This document shows positions 22,198 to 35,639 of a stretch of 64,000 nucleotides of DNA, piece after piece. The translations under genes were made by a program, and so were the position numbers. The notes under the pieces were generated by a model. That model had not been told where the DNA came from, made no database searches, and saw only the letters and a list, made by a program, of their open reading frames with translations. Origin of the DNA: Chiridota heheva (lineage: Eukaryota; Echinodermata; Holothuroidea; Apodida; Chiridotidae). The stretch covers positions 56,001 through 120,000 of the forward strand of contig JAIGNY010000163.1 of the NCBI GenBank assembly GCA_020152595.1, in the 5' to 3' direction. Each line of letters begins with the position of its first letter. The first letter of the stretch is position 1.

Positions 22198-24130
22198 TCC
22201 ATGTAAGAACACAAATTGAAGCCAGTCTCACATAAGAAATATGTAAGACACAAATTCAAGTGTAACTCCCATGAGAGAAATATTTAGAAATAAACACATT
22301 GTGGGAAATCTGTGGATAATTTTTCATCTTTAATATTTCCTTTCTTATTATTTCTACATTGATTTAGATGAGAAACCAAAGAGATATGACCATAAAATAA
22401 TTATAAATAAAATCAAATATCTGAAAGTTCATCAGTAAAACATATATCATTCAACCAGTTTAATAATAACTTGGTCAGATGTGTACTCAAAAGAAGCATG
22501 ATTGTCACAAATGCAAACTTGAGTGAGGGGTGCATTATACTAATCAATGTTTTAATTGTGCTAAACATTTTTGTTTATTGTGCAATATTCCTCAGTCTCC
22601 TCAAGCTCATTAATTTCTTTATGTTGACCAACACCTCAGTGGTGCTACAGTATCCCTTGATCAAATGACACACTCTTCCATATTCATCCTCTCTCCACAT
22701 GAACAAACTAAATACTGGATGTTATCCTTTCCCAAAAACCAAACATGTTCAATGATACTATCTCCCACAACTCCCCATGTCACCCTTACAACCCCCTGCC
22801 TCTGCCTCATGTTGATTCCTCTCCCTTTCATGACCAAATCCCTTGAAACTCATAAGTTCCAATATGCCATGCATTCAGCCCCATAATGTTGTATGTCTCA
22901 TCCCCAATGTTGCATTTAACTGAACTCAGCATGGCCAAAATCTTCCCTCTTTTAATCCATTCCATTTCTGTATTCACCCATGGAGCTGTAAACCACTTCT
23001 CTGTTACAAATTCACACAGGCTTGTGTACATAACCTTTATGTAATCTCCTTACAAGGAATCTGTGACAGTATTTAGAGATTCCTAATACTCAAGTTTTCT
23101 TACTTTTCTTTACTAAAAAAAAAAATTCTCTTTCCATCTCAATGCTCCATGGCTATACAAGCAACACTGTGTTTAAATGAAAGTTCACTGACATCAGATT
23201 TCTATCATGCGCACAAGTTGGAGGAAGTGTTATCCCTGTTAGCCAATGAAAACACAGGATGTTCTTTATGAAGATCAAACAGTTTGAATTTAAAACCAGA
23301 GAGACGCCATTTTAGGCATTTACTGTTCAAACTAGCAAATGTTATTAGCATGTCTACAGGAGTCAGGGTAGTGATTTCTGCTATAAATGTAAGTTCATTT
23401 TCTTTTCTTTTTCTATACAATCTATTATTTGTATGATAAACATGTTTTTAAAACAAACTTAGGATTTCCTCACTAATCTTAGTTAAATTTTGGAAGTATG
23501 TATGGCCTCTAATCAAACAGTAATTAGGCCAAAGAGCTTAGGCCAAGCTTTGTTGTGTAAATTTCAAAGAGTTATCTGAGATCATTAATGCAGAGAATGT
23601 AGACAAGAAGTTCAACTAAGTTAATTTTGAGATCAGAGAATTTGGAGCATAATGAAAGACTAGTTCAAAAGACCAGAAAAAGGCAATTGTATTTGCAGTC
23701 ATAATTGTAGAGAAAACTAATTTGTTTTAATGGAAGCTGGTATCTATTGCAGAGAAGATTAAGTTCCAGACAGTTAAAAAAGACATTAATATTACATTCA
23801 TGGCCTATTTGATAATGTTCAGTATATATGTTATTACTCAAATGGGGATATTTTTTTTGGGGGGGGGGTGAGGGGTGGGAGGGGCAGTATTATTGGTATT
23901 TGAGAGGGATATCAGTAAGATTGGGATTTAAAGGTTATCATTGAAATTTGAGGGGGCTGTCTATCCTCATGCCAAACCTGGTGCTTTCCCTAGGATGGAA
24001 TGGTAGAGGAATGGGTGAAAGATTAATATATCAGAGCATATTTAATAAGGTTTTCCAATCACTTGGTTGAAGTATTACAGTAGCTTACCATAATATTTCT
24101 ATATTTGATAAATTTGTTATTTTCCAACAG
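22198..24130. other. Long non-coding stretch with a G-rich tract
   Basis: No gene recognised. A T-run followed by G-runs lies at 23849-23886 and could form a G-quadruplex. Small frames near 22471-22886 show no domain. Confidence 0.4.
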
Positions 24131-24336
24131 ACCTTGTTGAATTGTTTTCAGAGTAACAGAAGAAACTCACCAGTTGGCAATTGCCCTGATCCCTTTTTAT
24201 GGCAGACTCAAATAAATGCACCTATTTTGAAGACCAACAGAACTCTCAGGACAAACATAACTGGCTTGACAAGATATAATCTCCAGCAAACCCAATTATT
24301 GTGGATAACAATGCAATTGACCATCAAGGTATGAAG
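24131..24336 (+). other. Exon-like interval between good splice signals (unproven)
   Basis: A TTATTTTCCAACAG acceptor-like site precedes 24131 and an AAG|GTAAGA donor-like site follows 24336. One frame starts at an ATG (24199) with MADSNKCTYFEDQQNSQ but stops at 24277. Another is open from 24131 across the interval but reaches a TGA at 24332. With no homology and no phase-matched partner exon (the acceptor at 25946 is not a clear match), this is only a candidate untranslated or pseudo-exon. Confidence 0.2.
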
Positions 24337-24632
24337 GTAAGAACTATTTTTTGGCACCAATGATATGGCAAAATAAGTGGTGCAAGAAAACTTGACTAAA
24401 TTGGATAAAATATTGCTTATTTCATAGTTTATTTGACAAGCTTTTTTGGAAATTAAAACAATAAATTCAGTGCATGGTTCAGTGCATAAGTCCATACATG
24501 CAAAGAACTTTAAAAGGGACAGATGCTAAAATTGTAAACAACAACATGGCAAAGTGTGTAGTAACTTGTAACTTGCCCATTTTATAATATATTTTTACCT
24601 GGTATAACTATATAAAAGTGTAACAAAATTGT

Positions 24633-25202
24633 ATAGGCCTATATTGGAGATAGGCCTATATTGGAGATAGGCCTATATTGGAGATAGGCCTATATTGGAG
24701 ATAGGCCTATATTGGAGATAGGCCTATATTGGAGATAGGCCTATATTGGAGATAGGCCTATATTGGAGATAGGCCTATATTGGAGATAGGCCTATATTGG
24801 AGATAGGCCTATATTGGAGATAGGCCTATATTGGAGATAGGCCTATATTGGAGATAGGCCTATATTGGAGATAGGCCTATATTGGAGATAGGCCTATATT
24901 GGAGATAGGCCTATATTGGAGATAGGCCTATATTGGAGATAGGCCTATATTGGAGATAGGCCTATATTGGAGATAGGCCTATATTTGGAGAGAGGCCTAT
25001 ATTGGAGATAGGCCTATATTGAGATAGGCCTATATTGGAGATAGGCCTATATTGGAGATAGGCCTATATTGAAGATAGGCCTATATTGGAGATAGGCCTA
25101 TATTGGAGATAGGCCTATATTGGAGATAGGCCTATATTGGAGATAGGCCTATATTGGAGATAGGCCTATATTGGAGATAGGCCTATATTGGAGATAGGCC
25201 TA
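24633..25202. repeat. 17-bp minisatellite, about 33 copies
   Basis: The unit ATAGGCCTATATTGGAG is repeated almost perfectly for 570 bp, with a handful of single-base indels or substitutions between about 24979 and 25072. Each unit contains the palindrome ATAGGCCTAT. The high identity implies recent expansion or ongoing homogenisation. Confidence 0.97.
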
Positions 25203-26412
25203 ACTTCATATTTTTGCTGATGTTTATCAACACTGATCTATCCATTGTAATTAGTAGCTCGTTTTCTTTATCTAATCATCACTTTAATTCAAATTAGGGG
25301 GTGGGGGGGGGGCAAACTCCATAAGAACAAAATCTTTTTATCAAAAGAAATATTCATTTTGATTCATATAATGTGTCAATGTTCAAAGCTTAGCAATTTA
25401 TCTCTTTTAGGCTCTCCCACTTCATGTAATTTCAATTTGTTCACTTGGCAAGTGGAAAAGTGTCAATTTTGTTCCCATTTGCTGGTCATGTATTGCTTAT
25501 CTTTGAGCAAACCTGCAGCGTTTGCTTACCTGGTTTAATCCACCTGGCTGAAGGGGGGAAAATACTGAAGAAATTAGAGAGGTCCTTAGATTGTGACAAT
25601 TTGTGCCAGAGAAGTCATGGGTCCCCAGCTGCAGGATTAATCATAGAAAAGCATTTGCTAAATGGCCTTTTTTGGCAGCAAGGGTCTTACCAGGATTTCT
25701 CTGAGAATGTAACTTGCCTCTTTGACAAGATAAATCTCACTGGTTTCACCCCTTTTGTTTTCAGTAAATTTTCCAGACAATAAAGTAATCCAGATGTAGA
25801 GGTGCTAGACCGGAGCTCTTAGGGACGATGCTCCCTCCGCATACCCCACTGGTGCTACCCCTGCCTAGCAAAGTCATGAACATGATTTCATTTTTGTAGG
25901 AACATAATCTGTTTATTTATATAAATATATTTTTTCATTCTTTCAGAATTTGTGCCGAGAGACAGGAAACAGCAGGAGCACCAATCTATGAAAGTGACGG
26001 ATTGCTTCCCATCAGAATGCTATTTTAGAAATTGACAGATGCTGCGCGAGGAGCAGTATACTTGATATATACAGTATACTTATATCTTGCTTTATATATA
26101 AGCCTTATACATACCTTAGAATATTTTTAATATTTGAAATTTATTTGAAATGTGTTTGTTATCTTCAGAAAATTGTGATATTTGGTATTCACTTTCACCC
26201 TTAAACACATCTTTCATTCCATCACCTTGTTCCAGACAGAACATTGTTATAGATTAGATAAAAGTATGTATCTTAAAGCGTTATACCAGCTTGCTGTCTT
26301 TTTGTTAGGTACAGTTTATTGCCAGGTGAATTTGATTGACCCAAAAAGTACAAGCAAAGGTTGCTGTTAACTGCTTTGTCACAAGAAACTAGCTTTTCAA
26401 GTTAAAAGATGA
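25203..26412. other. Mostly non-coding; one unexplained open frame
   Basis: The plus-strand frame 25427-25783 is open for about 118 codons without an ATG near its start. Its composition is protein-like (KKLERSLDCDNLCQRSHG) but I recognise no domain. A strong acceptor-like TTTTTCATTCTTTCAG ends at 25946, followed by two short open frames. Neither is enough to call a gene. A run of ten G lies near 25303-25312. Confidence 0.3.
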
Positions 26413-26485
26413 GAAACGAGCTCGCCGTGAGCTCGTCAGAGAGGTTCAATACGAGCTCGTGGCGAGCTCGCCATTTCTGTAAGGG
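26413..26485. mobile_element. Minimal GAGCTC element with one clear terminus
   Basis: CGAGCTCGCCGTGAGCTCGTC and CGAGCTCGTGGCGAGCTCGCC flank a ~15-bp centre, forming a near-palindrome. The right end ATTTCTGTAAGGGA (26472-26485) is the family terminus. The left terminus is lost or never present. Confidence 0.6.
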
Positions 26486-26487
26486 AT

Positions 26488-26588
26488 AATACCTTGATGA
26501 AGAGAGAAAAAAGTAAAAGTTTTTGAAAATTATTACAAAAATGCATCACTTTTTTTTACATTTAAGAATGTCCCAAAGACATAGCTTG
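26488..26588 (+). repeat. ~100-bp segment repeated at 21.75 kb (copy 2)
   Basis: Matches 21745-21845 almost throughout. The GAGCTC element ends immediately to its left. Confidence 0.85.
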
Positions 26589-26936
26589 TATGTGGAGTTG
26601 ATATACAAAGGTAAAACAAATTGACATTCCTCAGTTATGTGAAAAAAAGAACAACGAAATAAATCATACGATAAAGATTTATGCAAGAAAAATAAAAAAC
26701 AAACAGAAAGACTCAGCACTTAAATTTCAAGAAATAATATTTAATTCAAAAGTAATTACTGTAATCGGCATCTGAAAAATAATCAGTTATTGTACTAGGC
26801 AACTGATTCATCTGTGGGGCAATTCGGTGATGCATCATGCCACTATGTCCCTAGCTCCTAGAGAATTTGCCTTGTACGAGAATTGAAATTGTAGCTGCTA
26901 ATATACTGTAAGTCACTGCCAGTAATATTTAAAGGC
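26589..26936. other. Non-coding spacer
   Basis: AT-rich, with no gene or repeat copy recognised. Confidence 0.4.
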
Positions 26937-27155
26937 CCATGTGGCACAAGCGGATGAGAGTCAACAACGATGGTTGATCACTCCCCAGCTAAGCTGGAAG
27001 CTTAAAGTGGAACTGTCAAAGGCAGGATGGATAAAGGGCCTTACCTACCGTAAGGACACACCACAGCTGCCTCTGCCTGGAATAAAACCTGGAACCTCTT
27101 GCTTGCAAAATCAACTCCTTTACAGCAGTGCTAAACAATCCTACTTCACGTAGTG
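26937..27155 (-). mobile_element. SINE family A, copy 2 (minus strand, diverged)
   Basis: Read on the minus strand, it has a tRNA-like 3' half with AGGTTCCAGGTTTTATTCC near box B. Then comes TGTGTCCTTACGG, GTAAGGCCCTTTATCC, and near the end ACTCTCATCCGCTTGTGCCA, matching ACTCTCATCCACTTGCACCA in the copy at 17.07 kb. The 70-codon plus-strand frame here is a chance opening. Confidence 0.55.
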
Positions 27156-27526
27156 AAATAAAATTTATAAGCATGACTGAGCCAAAATACACAAAAATGG
27201 TGTATGTAGTAAATCTTTAAGTCTGCAAATAATACACAAAAACTTGTATATTAAACAAGTGCAAACAACTTCTACACAGATTAGATACAGTATGCTGTTA
27301 TTTGAACTTTTGTTGATAATCATATGACTCATTGAGTCATGAGCATCCTTGTTAATAAGGCTTGGACATTGCCTCCACATAATCCTAACATTTTGTCCTG
27401 ATCCTTATATGAATGTGACTTTTTTTTTGTTATTCTTTTGATCAATAAACATGTTTCTTTAATGATTGTTTCCCTTTTATTATTTTTTATTTGTCAATCA
27501 GGTAATAGATGTAGATTTATACCCTA
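27156..27526. other. Non-coding spacer
   Basis: No gene recognised. Confidence 0.4.
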
Positions 27527-27700
27527 TGAGGGGGAGTGTAGTGGCTAGAGTCAGGGTTCAAACGAGACATTCCAGGTTTCATTTTTGGCTGAACATCTGT
27601 ATTCTATTGCATCTGGACATGGCTCTCCTCTGCTTGTTTCACGGAAACCAGGGCTATCAGCTCATTAGTTTTATGGACTACTAAACTACCTACAAGCTAA
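27527..27700 (+). mobile_element. SINE family A, copy 3 (diverged)
   Basis: It starts with GTAGTGGCTAGAG and CAGGGTTCAAACGAGAC, which resemble degraded boxes A and B. It ends with CACGGAAACCAGGGCTATCA, CTCATTAG and ACTAAACTACCTAC, which match the end of copy 1. Confidence 0.45.
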
Positions 27701-28314
27701 ATTTCCAAGCTAGTAGTTGGGAAACTTTGCAAGCTAACAACTAGCTGATGCAAAGTTGCAAAATGTTACCTTGAAGCTAACAATTGCAAGCATGCAATTT
27801 GCAATCTAGCGAATAGCTTATGCAAAATGTTAGCTTGTTAGCTGCTAGCTAGCTAGCTAGAATAGCTTATGCAAAATGTTAGCTTGCGCTAGCTTAGCTT
27901 GCGCAAGCTTGCGCTAAGCTAGCTAGCTTGCGCTAGCTTGCGCTAAGGTAGTATTTGGAACAATTGCAACCTTGCAAGCTTGCAAGCTAACAGTCAGCTG
28001 CAAGCTTGCGGAATGTTAGCTAGCAAGCTATCTGCTAGCTTGCAAGATGTTAGCTAGCAAGCTAGCGCAAGGTTGCAAGATGTTAGCTAGCAAGCTAGCG
28101 CAAGGTTGCAAGATGTTAGCTAGCAAGCTAGCGCAAGGTTGCAAGATGTTAGCTAGCAAGCTAGCGCAAGGTTGCAAGATGTTAGCTAGCAAGCTAGCAC
28201 AAGGTTGCAATTGTTCCAAATACTACCTTGCGGCAAGCTAGCAGCAAGCTAGTTGCAAGCTTGCAAAAGTAGTGTGGTGCAAGCTTATTGTTAGCTAGTC
28301 TTTTCTGTAAGGGA
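27700..28314. mobile_element. GCTAGC/CAAGCTAGC array with a 33-bp core
   Basis: AGCT-core motifs run throughout. Within it, 28040-28205 holds five near-perfect 33-bp units containing GATGTTAGCTAGCAAGCTAG. Because 33 is a multiple of three, both strands are open (sense MLASKLAQGCK, antisense ILQPCASLLAN), an artefact rather than a gene. The right end TTTTCTGTAAGGGA (28301-28314) is the family terminus. No clear left terminus. Confidence 0.7.
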
Positions 28315-28606
28315 TACCAGTAGCTCAAGAATACGCTGAACATCAGAAACAGCTGTCTTAACCAAATTGAATTTAAAGAACATATGTCATTTCTTTTGAT
28401 TGACAAGTCTGCCACAGAGTTATGATTTGTTTCTAACAGTCTACTTGCTTATCATTATGATAGATGCGAGATTATATGATCATACTTTATAAAACCAATC
28501 TGTCAAGATAACCATTAATGACTGTACAGTGTTGGCACTAGTTGGTACAATAAGACCTTGATATTGTACATCATGCATATGCTCTAGAGCCTTAGAGAAA
28601 TTTTGC

Positions 28607-28934
28607 TTAGCTTGCGACAAACTAACAGATAGTTTTGCTAGCTTGTGCAAGCCAAGCATTGTTGGAAAATAGCTTTCTAGATTGCGCAAGCTATAATTAG
28701 CTTTGCAAGCTAGCATAAATTATTTGCTAGCTTTAAGCTTGCAAGCTTTGCCAGCTTGCAGATAGTTTTTGCTAGCTTGTCTAATTTGTTCCAAATTGCA
28801 GCTTGTGCAAGCTTGCAGCACGCTGCAAGCTTGTATCATGCTTGCATGTGCCAGCTTGCAGCAAGCCAGCTAAAAAATGTTAGCTTGTCACAAGCATGCT
28901 GCAAGCTTGCTGCAAGCTAATATTTCTGTTAGGG
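28607..28934. mobile_element. CAAGCTTGC array
   Basis: Mixed TTGCGACAAACTAAC, GCTAGCTTGTGCAAGC and GCAAGCTTGCTGCAAGC motifs end at ATTTCTGTTAGGG (28922-28934), a one-base variant of the family terminus. No coding frame. Confidence 0.6.
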
Positions 28935-29440
28935 TATATATAATACATAAGTATGCTTAAAATCATGCAGATATCCTTACTTTCCTCTATACTATGAGAA
29001 CACATTTTATATACCAGCTACAAGTCTTATTGTTTAGAGATTAATTGGTTTTGTTAACAATTTATCTAATCGATAATTATATTTACCATGCATGAGTGAC
29101 ATTGAAGGTCAATGGTGATTAAGTGTTTTTAACTGAACCGCTGAAAATAGCCAAAAACGCTGGTTGGGGAATAAAGGGCATGTACACAACATGCTATTGG
29201 TTAAAGAAAGTTCAATCACACATTGTGGCCCGAAGGCAAGATTGCTTTTTAAATTTTCAGGTTAAATTCTTACTACATAATATGCAAATTTCTGATGCTC
29301 CAGTGCTGCTCCATGGTTAACAAATCACATCCTTACAAAACTGAGAACAAGAAAAAAAATGTGGCATGGTCGAAACTGTGGATAAGATGAAATCAAGACA
29401 ATAATTACTATTATTTTTTTAAAGAAAAACCAAACTTGAA
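28935..29440. other. Non-coding spacer
   Basis: No gene recognised. Confidence 0.4.
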
Positions 29441-29696
29441 AAAGTCTTGATTTATGCCAGTATTACCCAATATTTGGACTATTATAGTTCATTGTTTCCC
29501 ACAGAGATAATTATATACTGCTGTGTGGACATTAATCAGAACCACCTAAATATCACATTTTGCCATTATTTGAACTTTTGATCTTACTATATTCCAAACA
29601 GAATGACTTCTCAATTTCTGGTTGTATTCTTGTTTTATGCTAAGACTATTTTGAGTGAGTGCATCTTATAGATTCTAATGAAGATATTAAAAAAAA

Positions 29697-30996
<1,300 letters not shown>

Positions 30997-31940
30997 AAAG
31001 TCACTGAATTTGATAGAAATTGTATAAATTATAACATTAGACTTTATTGTTTTTTGAACTCATGCATCATTACTTATATAGTTTGGCTCAACTGTTAAAG
31101 CTTTCAAATTTGTTGAGCCATATTAATTGTTGTTATGCCAGTGATGTACGTGCCTTTTTGAAAGTGACACATATTCCACCCTTGGTAATATGCCAACTTA
31201 TAATGTTGGAGCCTAATTTCCAATGCCAAAACTTTAAAAGTCTCGAACTATATGCCAGTATTAGCTGGTCCAGTCCTAAATTAATTTACATTTTTCTTGT
31301 TTTATTACATATGCTAAGATATTTTGAGTGAGTTCATGATATTGCAGAGCTGAAGATTAAAAAAATGTTTCAATCACAGACATGAAGGTTAATGAATTTG
31401 ATTGAAATTGTGCAATATAACATAAAGTCTTTCTTGCTGTCTTAACTCATGTGCTATTACCTATATAATTTGGCTAAACCTTTCAAATTTGCTGAGCCTT
31501 ATTTGTCTCCTGAATTACTGAGAGTTCCAAAAATCAAAGATTGTCAATATGCCAGGGAGCAGAGCTACAGGTAATATATTAAGCTGTACTGATATTCCAC
31601 CAGATCTCAGCAACAGTACCTAGTTTGCCATTATTTGAACTTTTGATCTAATTCCAAACAAAATGACATCTCAATTTCCTGTCCTAAATTAATTTACATT
31701 ATTCTTGTTTTATTATATACTAGATGTTTTAAGTGCAGCTAGTATATGCAGGTTGCCGATGAAGATACAGTATTTAAAAGAATTCCAATCACAGACACAA
31801 AGAATTTGATTGAAAGTTGTAAATAACAACTATGGTCTTTCTTGCCATCTTAGCTCATGCATCATTACCTACATAATTTGGATAAATTGTAAAACCTTTC
31901 AAATTTGCTGAGCCATATCTCCAGAATTACTGAAGCAATA

Positions 31941-32365
31941 TCAAAGAATAAGCTTACCAGGGATGTGCCATAAAGTGGCACACTGATCCCTGGGTATATT
32001 GATAATGTTCACCTTTCTGACAATCACACAAAAAACTGTACTTTTTAATGTGAGCGCAGCATACAGACTTTTATATATTTGACCAAACAAACATCTGTTT
32101 ATTTTTGTGACAGCAAAATAAATCATTCAAGAAAATTGACGAGCAATCAGCTAAAAGTCAAAATAAAAATGTGAAGGGGACAGGTTTTACTTTGTGACCC
32201 CTAGAATAATTGAGTACATGTCCTGCATGCAATTGGTGTCATGATATTTAAGATTAATTCAACCTGAAATTTGCATCGCTTTTTGTGCCAAATAGTGTTT
32301 ATTGCTTAGCACTTGTGTAGGTTTATAGTTGTACATGAAATTCGTCATAAAACTTTGATTCCTGT
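31941..32365. other. Non-coding spacer
   Basis: No gene or repeat copy recognised. Confidence 0.4.
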
Positions 32366-33075
32366 TTAAGCTTGTCGTTAACTTGTCAAACTTGCATGCT
32401 GTTAGCTCGTATGAGCTCCCTAGCTGTTAGTTCTGTAGCTTATTTCAGCAGGTTGCAGTGAGCTTATGCCTGCTTGTTGTGGGCTTCTAAAGGCCTCAAA
32501 GAAGCTCACTCTTACATAAATATTAGCTTGCAGCAAGCTTGCAGCACACTTGTGACAAGCTAATATTTTTAGCTTGCGCAAACATGCTACAAGCTTGCGC
32601 AAGCATGCTGCAAGCTTGCAGCAAGCATGCTGAAAGATAATATTTGGACATTAGCTTGTGCAAGCCAGCAAAAGTATCTGCAAGCTAGCAAAACTTGTTG
32701 CAAATATATCATGCTAGCTTGCGCAAGCTAACAAATATTTTATGCTGGCTTGCACAAGCTAATGTTAGCTTGCACAAGCTAATGTTAGCTTGCGCAAGCT
32801 AGTATTTGTTCCAAATAATAGCTTTTGTTCCAAATACTAGCTTTTGTTCTAAATACTAGCTTTTGTTCTTGTTCTAAATACTAGCTTTTGTTCCAAATAC
32901 TAGCTTTTGTTCCAAATACTAGCTTTTGTTTTAAATACTAGCTTGCAGCACGCTTGCTGCAAGCTTGCAGCATACTTGCGCAAGCTTGTGGCATTCTTGT
33001 GCAAGCTAAAAATGTTAGCTTGTTGCAAGCGTGCTGCAAGCTAAAATTTGTGCAAAAGCGTTATTGTTTTTGCAA
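32366..33075. mobile_element. CAAGCTTGC/GCTAGCTTGCGCAAGC array
   Basis: AGCT-core palindromes extend across about 700 bp (for example AGCTTGCGCAAGCTAACAAA near 32715). A distinct 19-bp tandem block lies inside. Neither end shows a clean TCCCTTACAG terminus, so this may be a decayed or composite copy. Confidence 0.6.
32800..32944 (+). repeat. 19-bp tandem repeat TAGCTTTTGTTCCAAATAC
   Basis: About seven copies, with T/C variation in TTC(C/T)AAATAC and one short internal duplication (TTGTTCTTGTTC). It probably arose from the TATTTG(T/G)(T/A)(C/A)CAAA segment common in these arrays. Confidence 0.85.
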
Positions 33076-33094
33076 GCTTGTGAAGGTTCCTAGT

Positions 33095-33530
33095 GTAATC
33101 TACAATCTTGGACAAAACTGTTGGAACAACATTGTGAGAACTACATATGTTATGGCAACTCCTGTTTATAGTGTTATGCTTCTTTGATATTTTTCTGAGA
33201 ATTGTAACTCCCTACCCCCTCCATCTTTTAAATGTTAAATTTATTTTGTCTTAAAGTAATTTCCAGAAAAAAACATTAACAAAGGCCAACGTTAAATGGG
33301 GAGGGTTAGTGAGGTAGGGGAGGAGGACACTGGCCAAGTCAAAGAAATTATAAAAATGTTTGATTCTAAAATATTAATTAGAAATGAAAGAACAGAGATT
33401 AAAGAAGCAATGGAAATTTTTTCCAGCATTTATGATTCCTAAATGTGGAATTATTTGAAATAGAAAAGTATGTTCATGAAAAGCATAACACATTTTCACC
33501 AAGTGTTTCAACAAGTTTTGTCCAAGATTA
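33095..33530. repeat. Inverted repeat around ATCTTGGACAAAACT
   Basis: The plus-strand segment at 33099-33183 begins ACAATCTTGGACAAAACTGT and includes GTTATGCTTC. Its reverse complement lies at about 33478-33528 as GCATAACACATTTTCACC through AAGTTTTGTCCAAGAT. The arms are about 50-85 bp with small gaps, around a ~300-bp centre. This resembles a palindromic MITE, but no target duplication was identified. The 122-codon minus frame overlaps it without a known domain. Confidence 0.55.
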
Positions 33531-34690
33531 TACAGTAGCTCACGATTAACTTGAAGTACAGAACCCGATCCCATTTCTGTTAGGGTAATTAGCAGAGGGT
33601 GAAAATACTGGAGTGTACCTTTATCATTGACCATCAGGTGCAAGTTGGTCACTTGAAATAAAGTTTTTCCAAATGACTTCATTTTCCGGTCGAGCATCCC
33701 TTTAACTGTAAATATTATGTGATGGTACTTTAACCCTGTCACTTGACCAACCTGGCCAGGGGTATGCTTAGATGTTGGTGGCTTGGGGTTGGGGAAAGGG
33801 ATCTGGCAACTGTTTATTTTTAAAATTTCTAACTTGTGCTTACAATTTGAACTCTGTTGAAAACTGGATATGTAAGTTGAGTTTGTTTTAGAATTATGAC
33901 TTCATATGAAACTTCGCAAGCTGATGATGAGCTTAAAGAAAGTTAATGTAGATAGAAAATGTAATGTAAGCTCGAAAATAATTGTGTGTGCATGCATGTC
34001 TGTCTTTAATCCGACCTCAAATAACTTTTTCTGTTGCATCAACTGTTTGTTACAGTCGCTTATTTACCCACACAATCAAATCTTCCGATTGGTACCTGTT
34101 AATTGAATTGTCAAGATCAGAACAGTCTTTTAATCTGATCATACAGACGCGCCTGAGGAGCACCATGCATCCTGAACGCAAATGTTGAAATGCGCCTCCA
34201 GAAAGATCCTGACATATGTTGTGGTACTCTCCCCAATACCAAGTTGAAAACATTTTAAAAAGTGTGTCTCAATTAATTGCTAACCTGTAGACATGTATCT
34301 GCCGGACACATTAAATATGTATAATTATGAGTCATTGGAACATATTAGATAAATGTACTATTACTCAAGTTTTATATGAAAGGTATATATTGACAAAGAT
34401 CTGAGGTGTAGCTGTATTTTATGGGTGCCCTAGATTATAATCAAAAATTATCTTACATCGAACTGTACTAAATATCATCACCATTGACATGATGGTAAAT
34501 CTCAACTCAACTACCCAAAACTTTTTATCCCGATGAGTAACTTGTTTTAGAATATACTTGATCAAGTGATGAAGGTGTTTGTGTAATATCCACATCATAC
34601 AGAGTGTCAGATGAAGCTTTTGTGTTAAAATCCACTTAAACAGCCCTTACTTTTTGGACAGTGTTTTTCTAACACATAGTAGTATACTGA
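33531..34690. other. Non-coding stretch, nothing recognised
   Basis: It includes an isolated ATTTCTGTTAGGG at about 33573, similar to the AGCT-element terminus but with no adjacent array. No gene. Confidence 0.35.
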
Positions 34691-34696
34691 TATATT

Positions 34697-34930
34697 TTGG
34701 CTAGAAGGAACAGTGTTATTTTCTACAGAACAGGCCCCGGTTCAATCCTGGGGTGGTATAGACACGCCAGTGCACCACAACTAGTGGACATTACTGATGC
34801 TATATTCAAGGATAGCATTTGCAGCGACCCGTCATTGAATTGGAATTCTAGAAGGGCAAGGGGGACATACAATCCAGTGCAGCCTGGCATGCACTTTCTG
34901 TATTCAGTTTTAGTCCCAGTAAAGTGGTAA
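34697..34930 (+). mobile_element. tRNA-derived SINE, family B, copy 1
   Basis: The tRNA-like head ends at box B GGTTCAATCCT (34739-34749), followed by GACACGCCAGTGCACCACAA. The same head and CATGCCAGTGCACCACAACT occur in reverse orientation at 38.75-38.87 kb. The open frame across it is incidental. Confidence 0.6.
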
Positions 34931-35639
34931 AGTGCTAAATGCCTGCAAAGGTAATAGTCCTAAACTATAAACGATTTTGATTTGCTTTCAATTAAGCTTC
35001 AAAAATGACAAAGAATAATTTCATAACTTTTAAAAGGGAATCTCCTGCATTTGTGTGCCTCCTTACTCTAGTGGCCCCTAGCTGTTACCCCTGTGGTTCT
35101 GCCATGCACCCCTGTAAATATTATACTAGCTGCTATAAACAATATATGCAATCAAGCTGAGAAAATAAAATGAACTTATTTTAAAATTTTAAAGGAAGTT
35201 TGGTAGTCATACATGTACATGTTCATCTAGTATGAGGTGAAACAATTATGCATAATTTTTTATTGTATTGAAAATAAGTTTAATTTTCCCACACATTTGT
35301 GTAAAAATGAGTTTATCACACTAAAAATGCTACCACACACTCACATTCGTAAAAAGTAAAGCTGTGTTTTTTGAGGTATTTCTCAGAATTGTGTAGCTGC
35401 ATATGAGAACCGTTCTTTGGTTGGGTAAAGGTGGGCTATATCTGCCATATACCCCTCCATATAGCCACATCCCTAGGTGCAAATCACGTGGGGTCAAGGG
35501 GGGCGATTTCCTCCTCAGATAAAATACCAGGAGGGCGAAGGTATTGTTTCGCCATCTCAAAAATATGAGAAGGCCCCTATATGAAAATTTGAATGAATGA
35601 ACTGAAAGCATCCATATTCAAACCCAAATTGGGTATTTT
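34931..35639. other. Non-coding stretch, nothing recognised
   Basis: No gene. The 93-codon minus frame at 35330-35611 shows no domain. Confidence 0.35.

Noticed and set aside
24131-26040. Two-exon gene joining 24131-24336 to the acceptor at 25946
   Set aside because: The ATG frame stops internally, and the joined phase gives only a short tail before another stop.
33374-33742. 122-codon minus-strand frame
   Set aside because: It overlaps an inverted repeat and has no recognisable domain.
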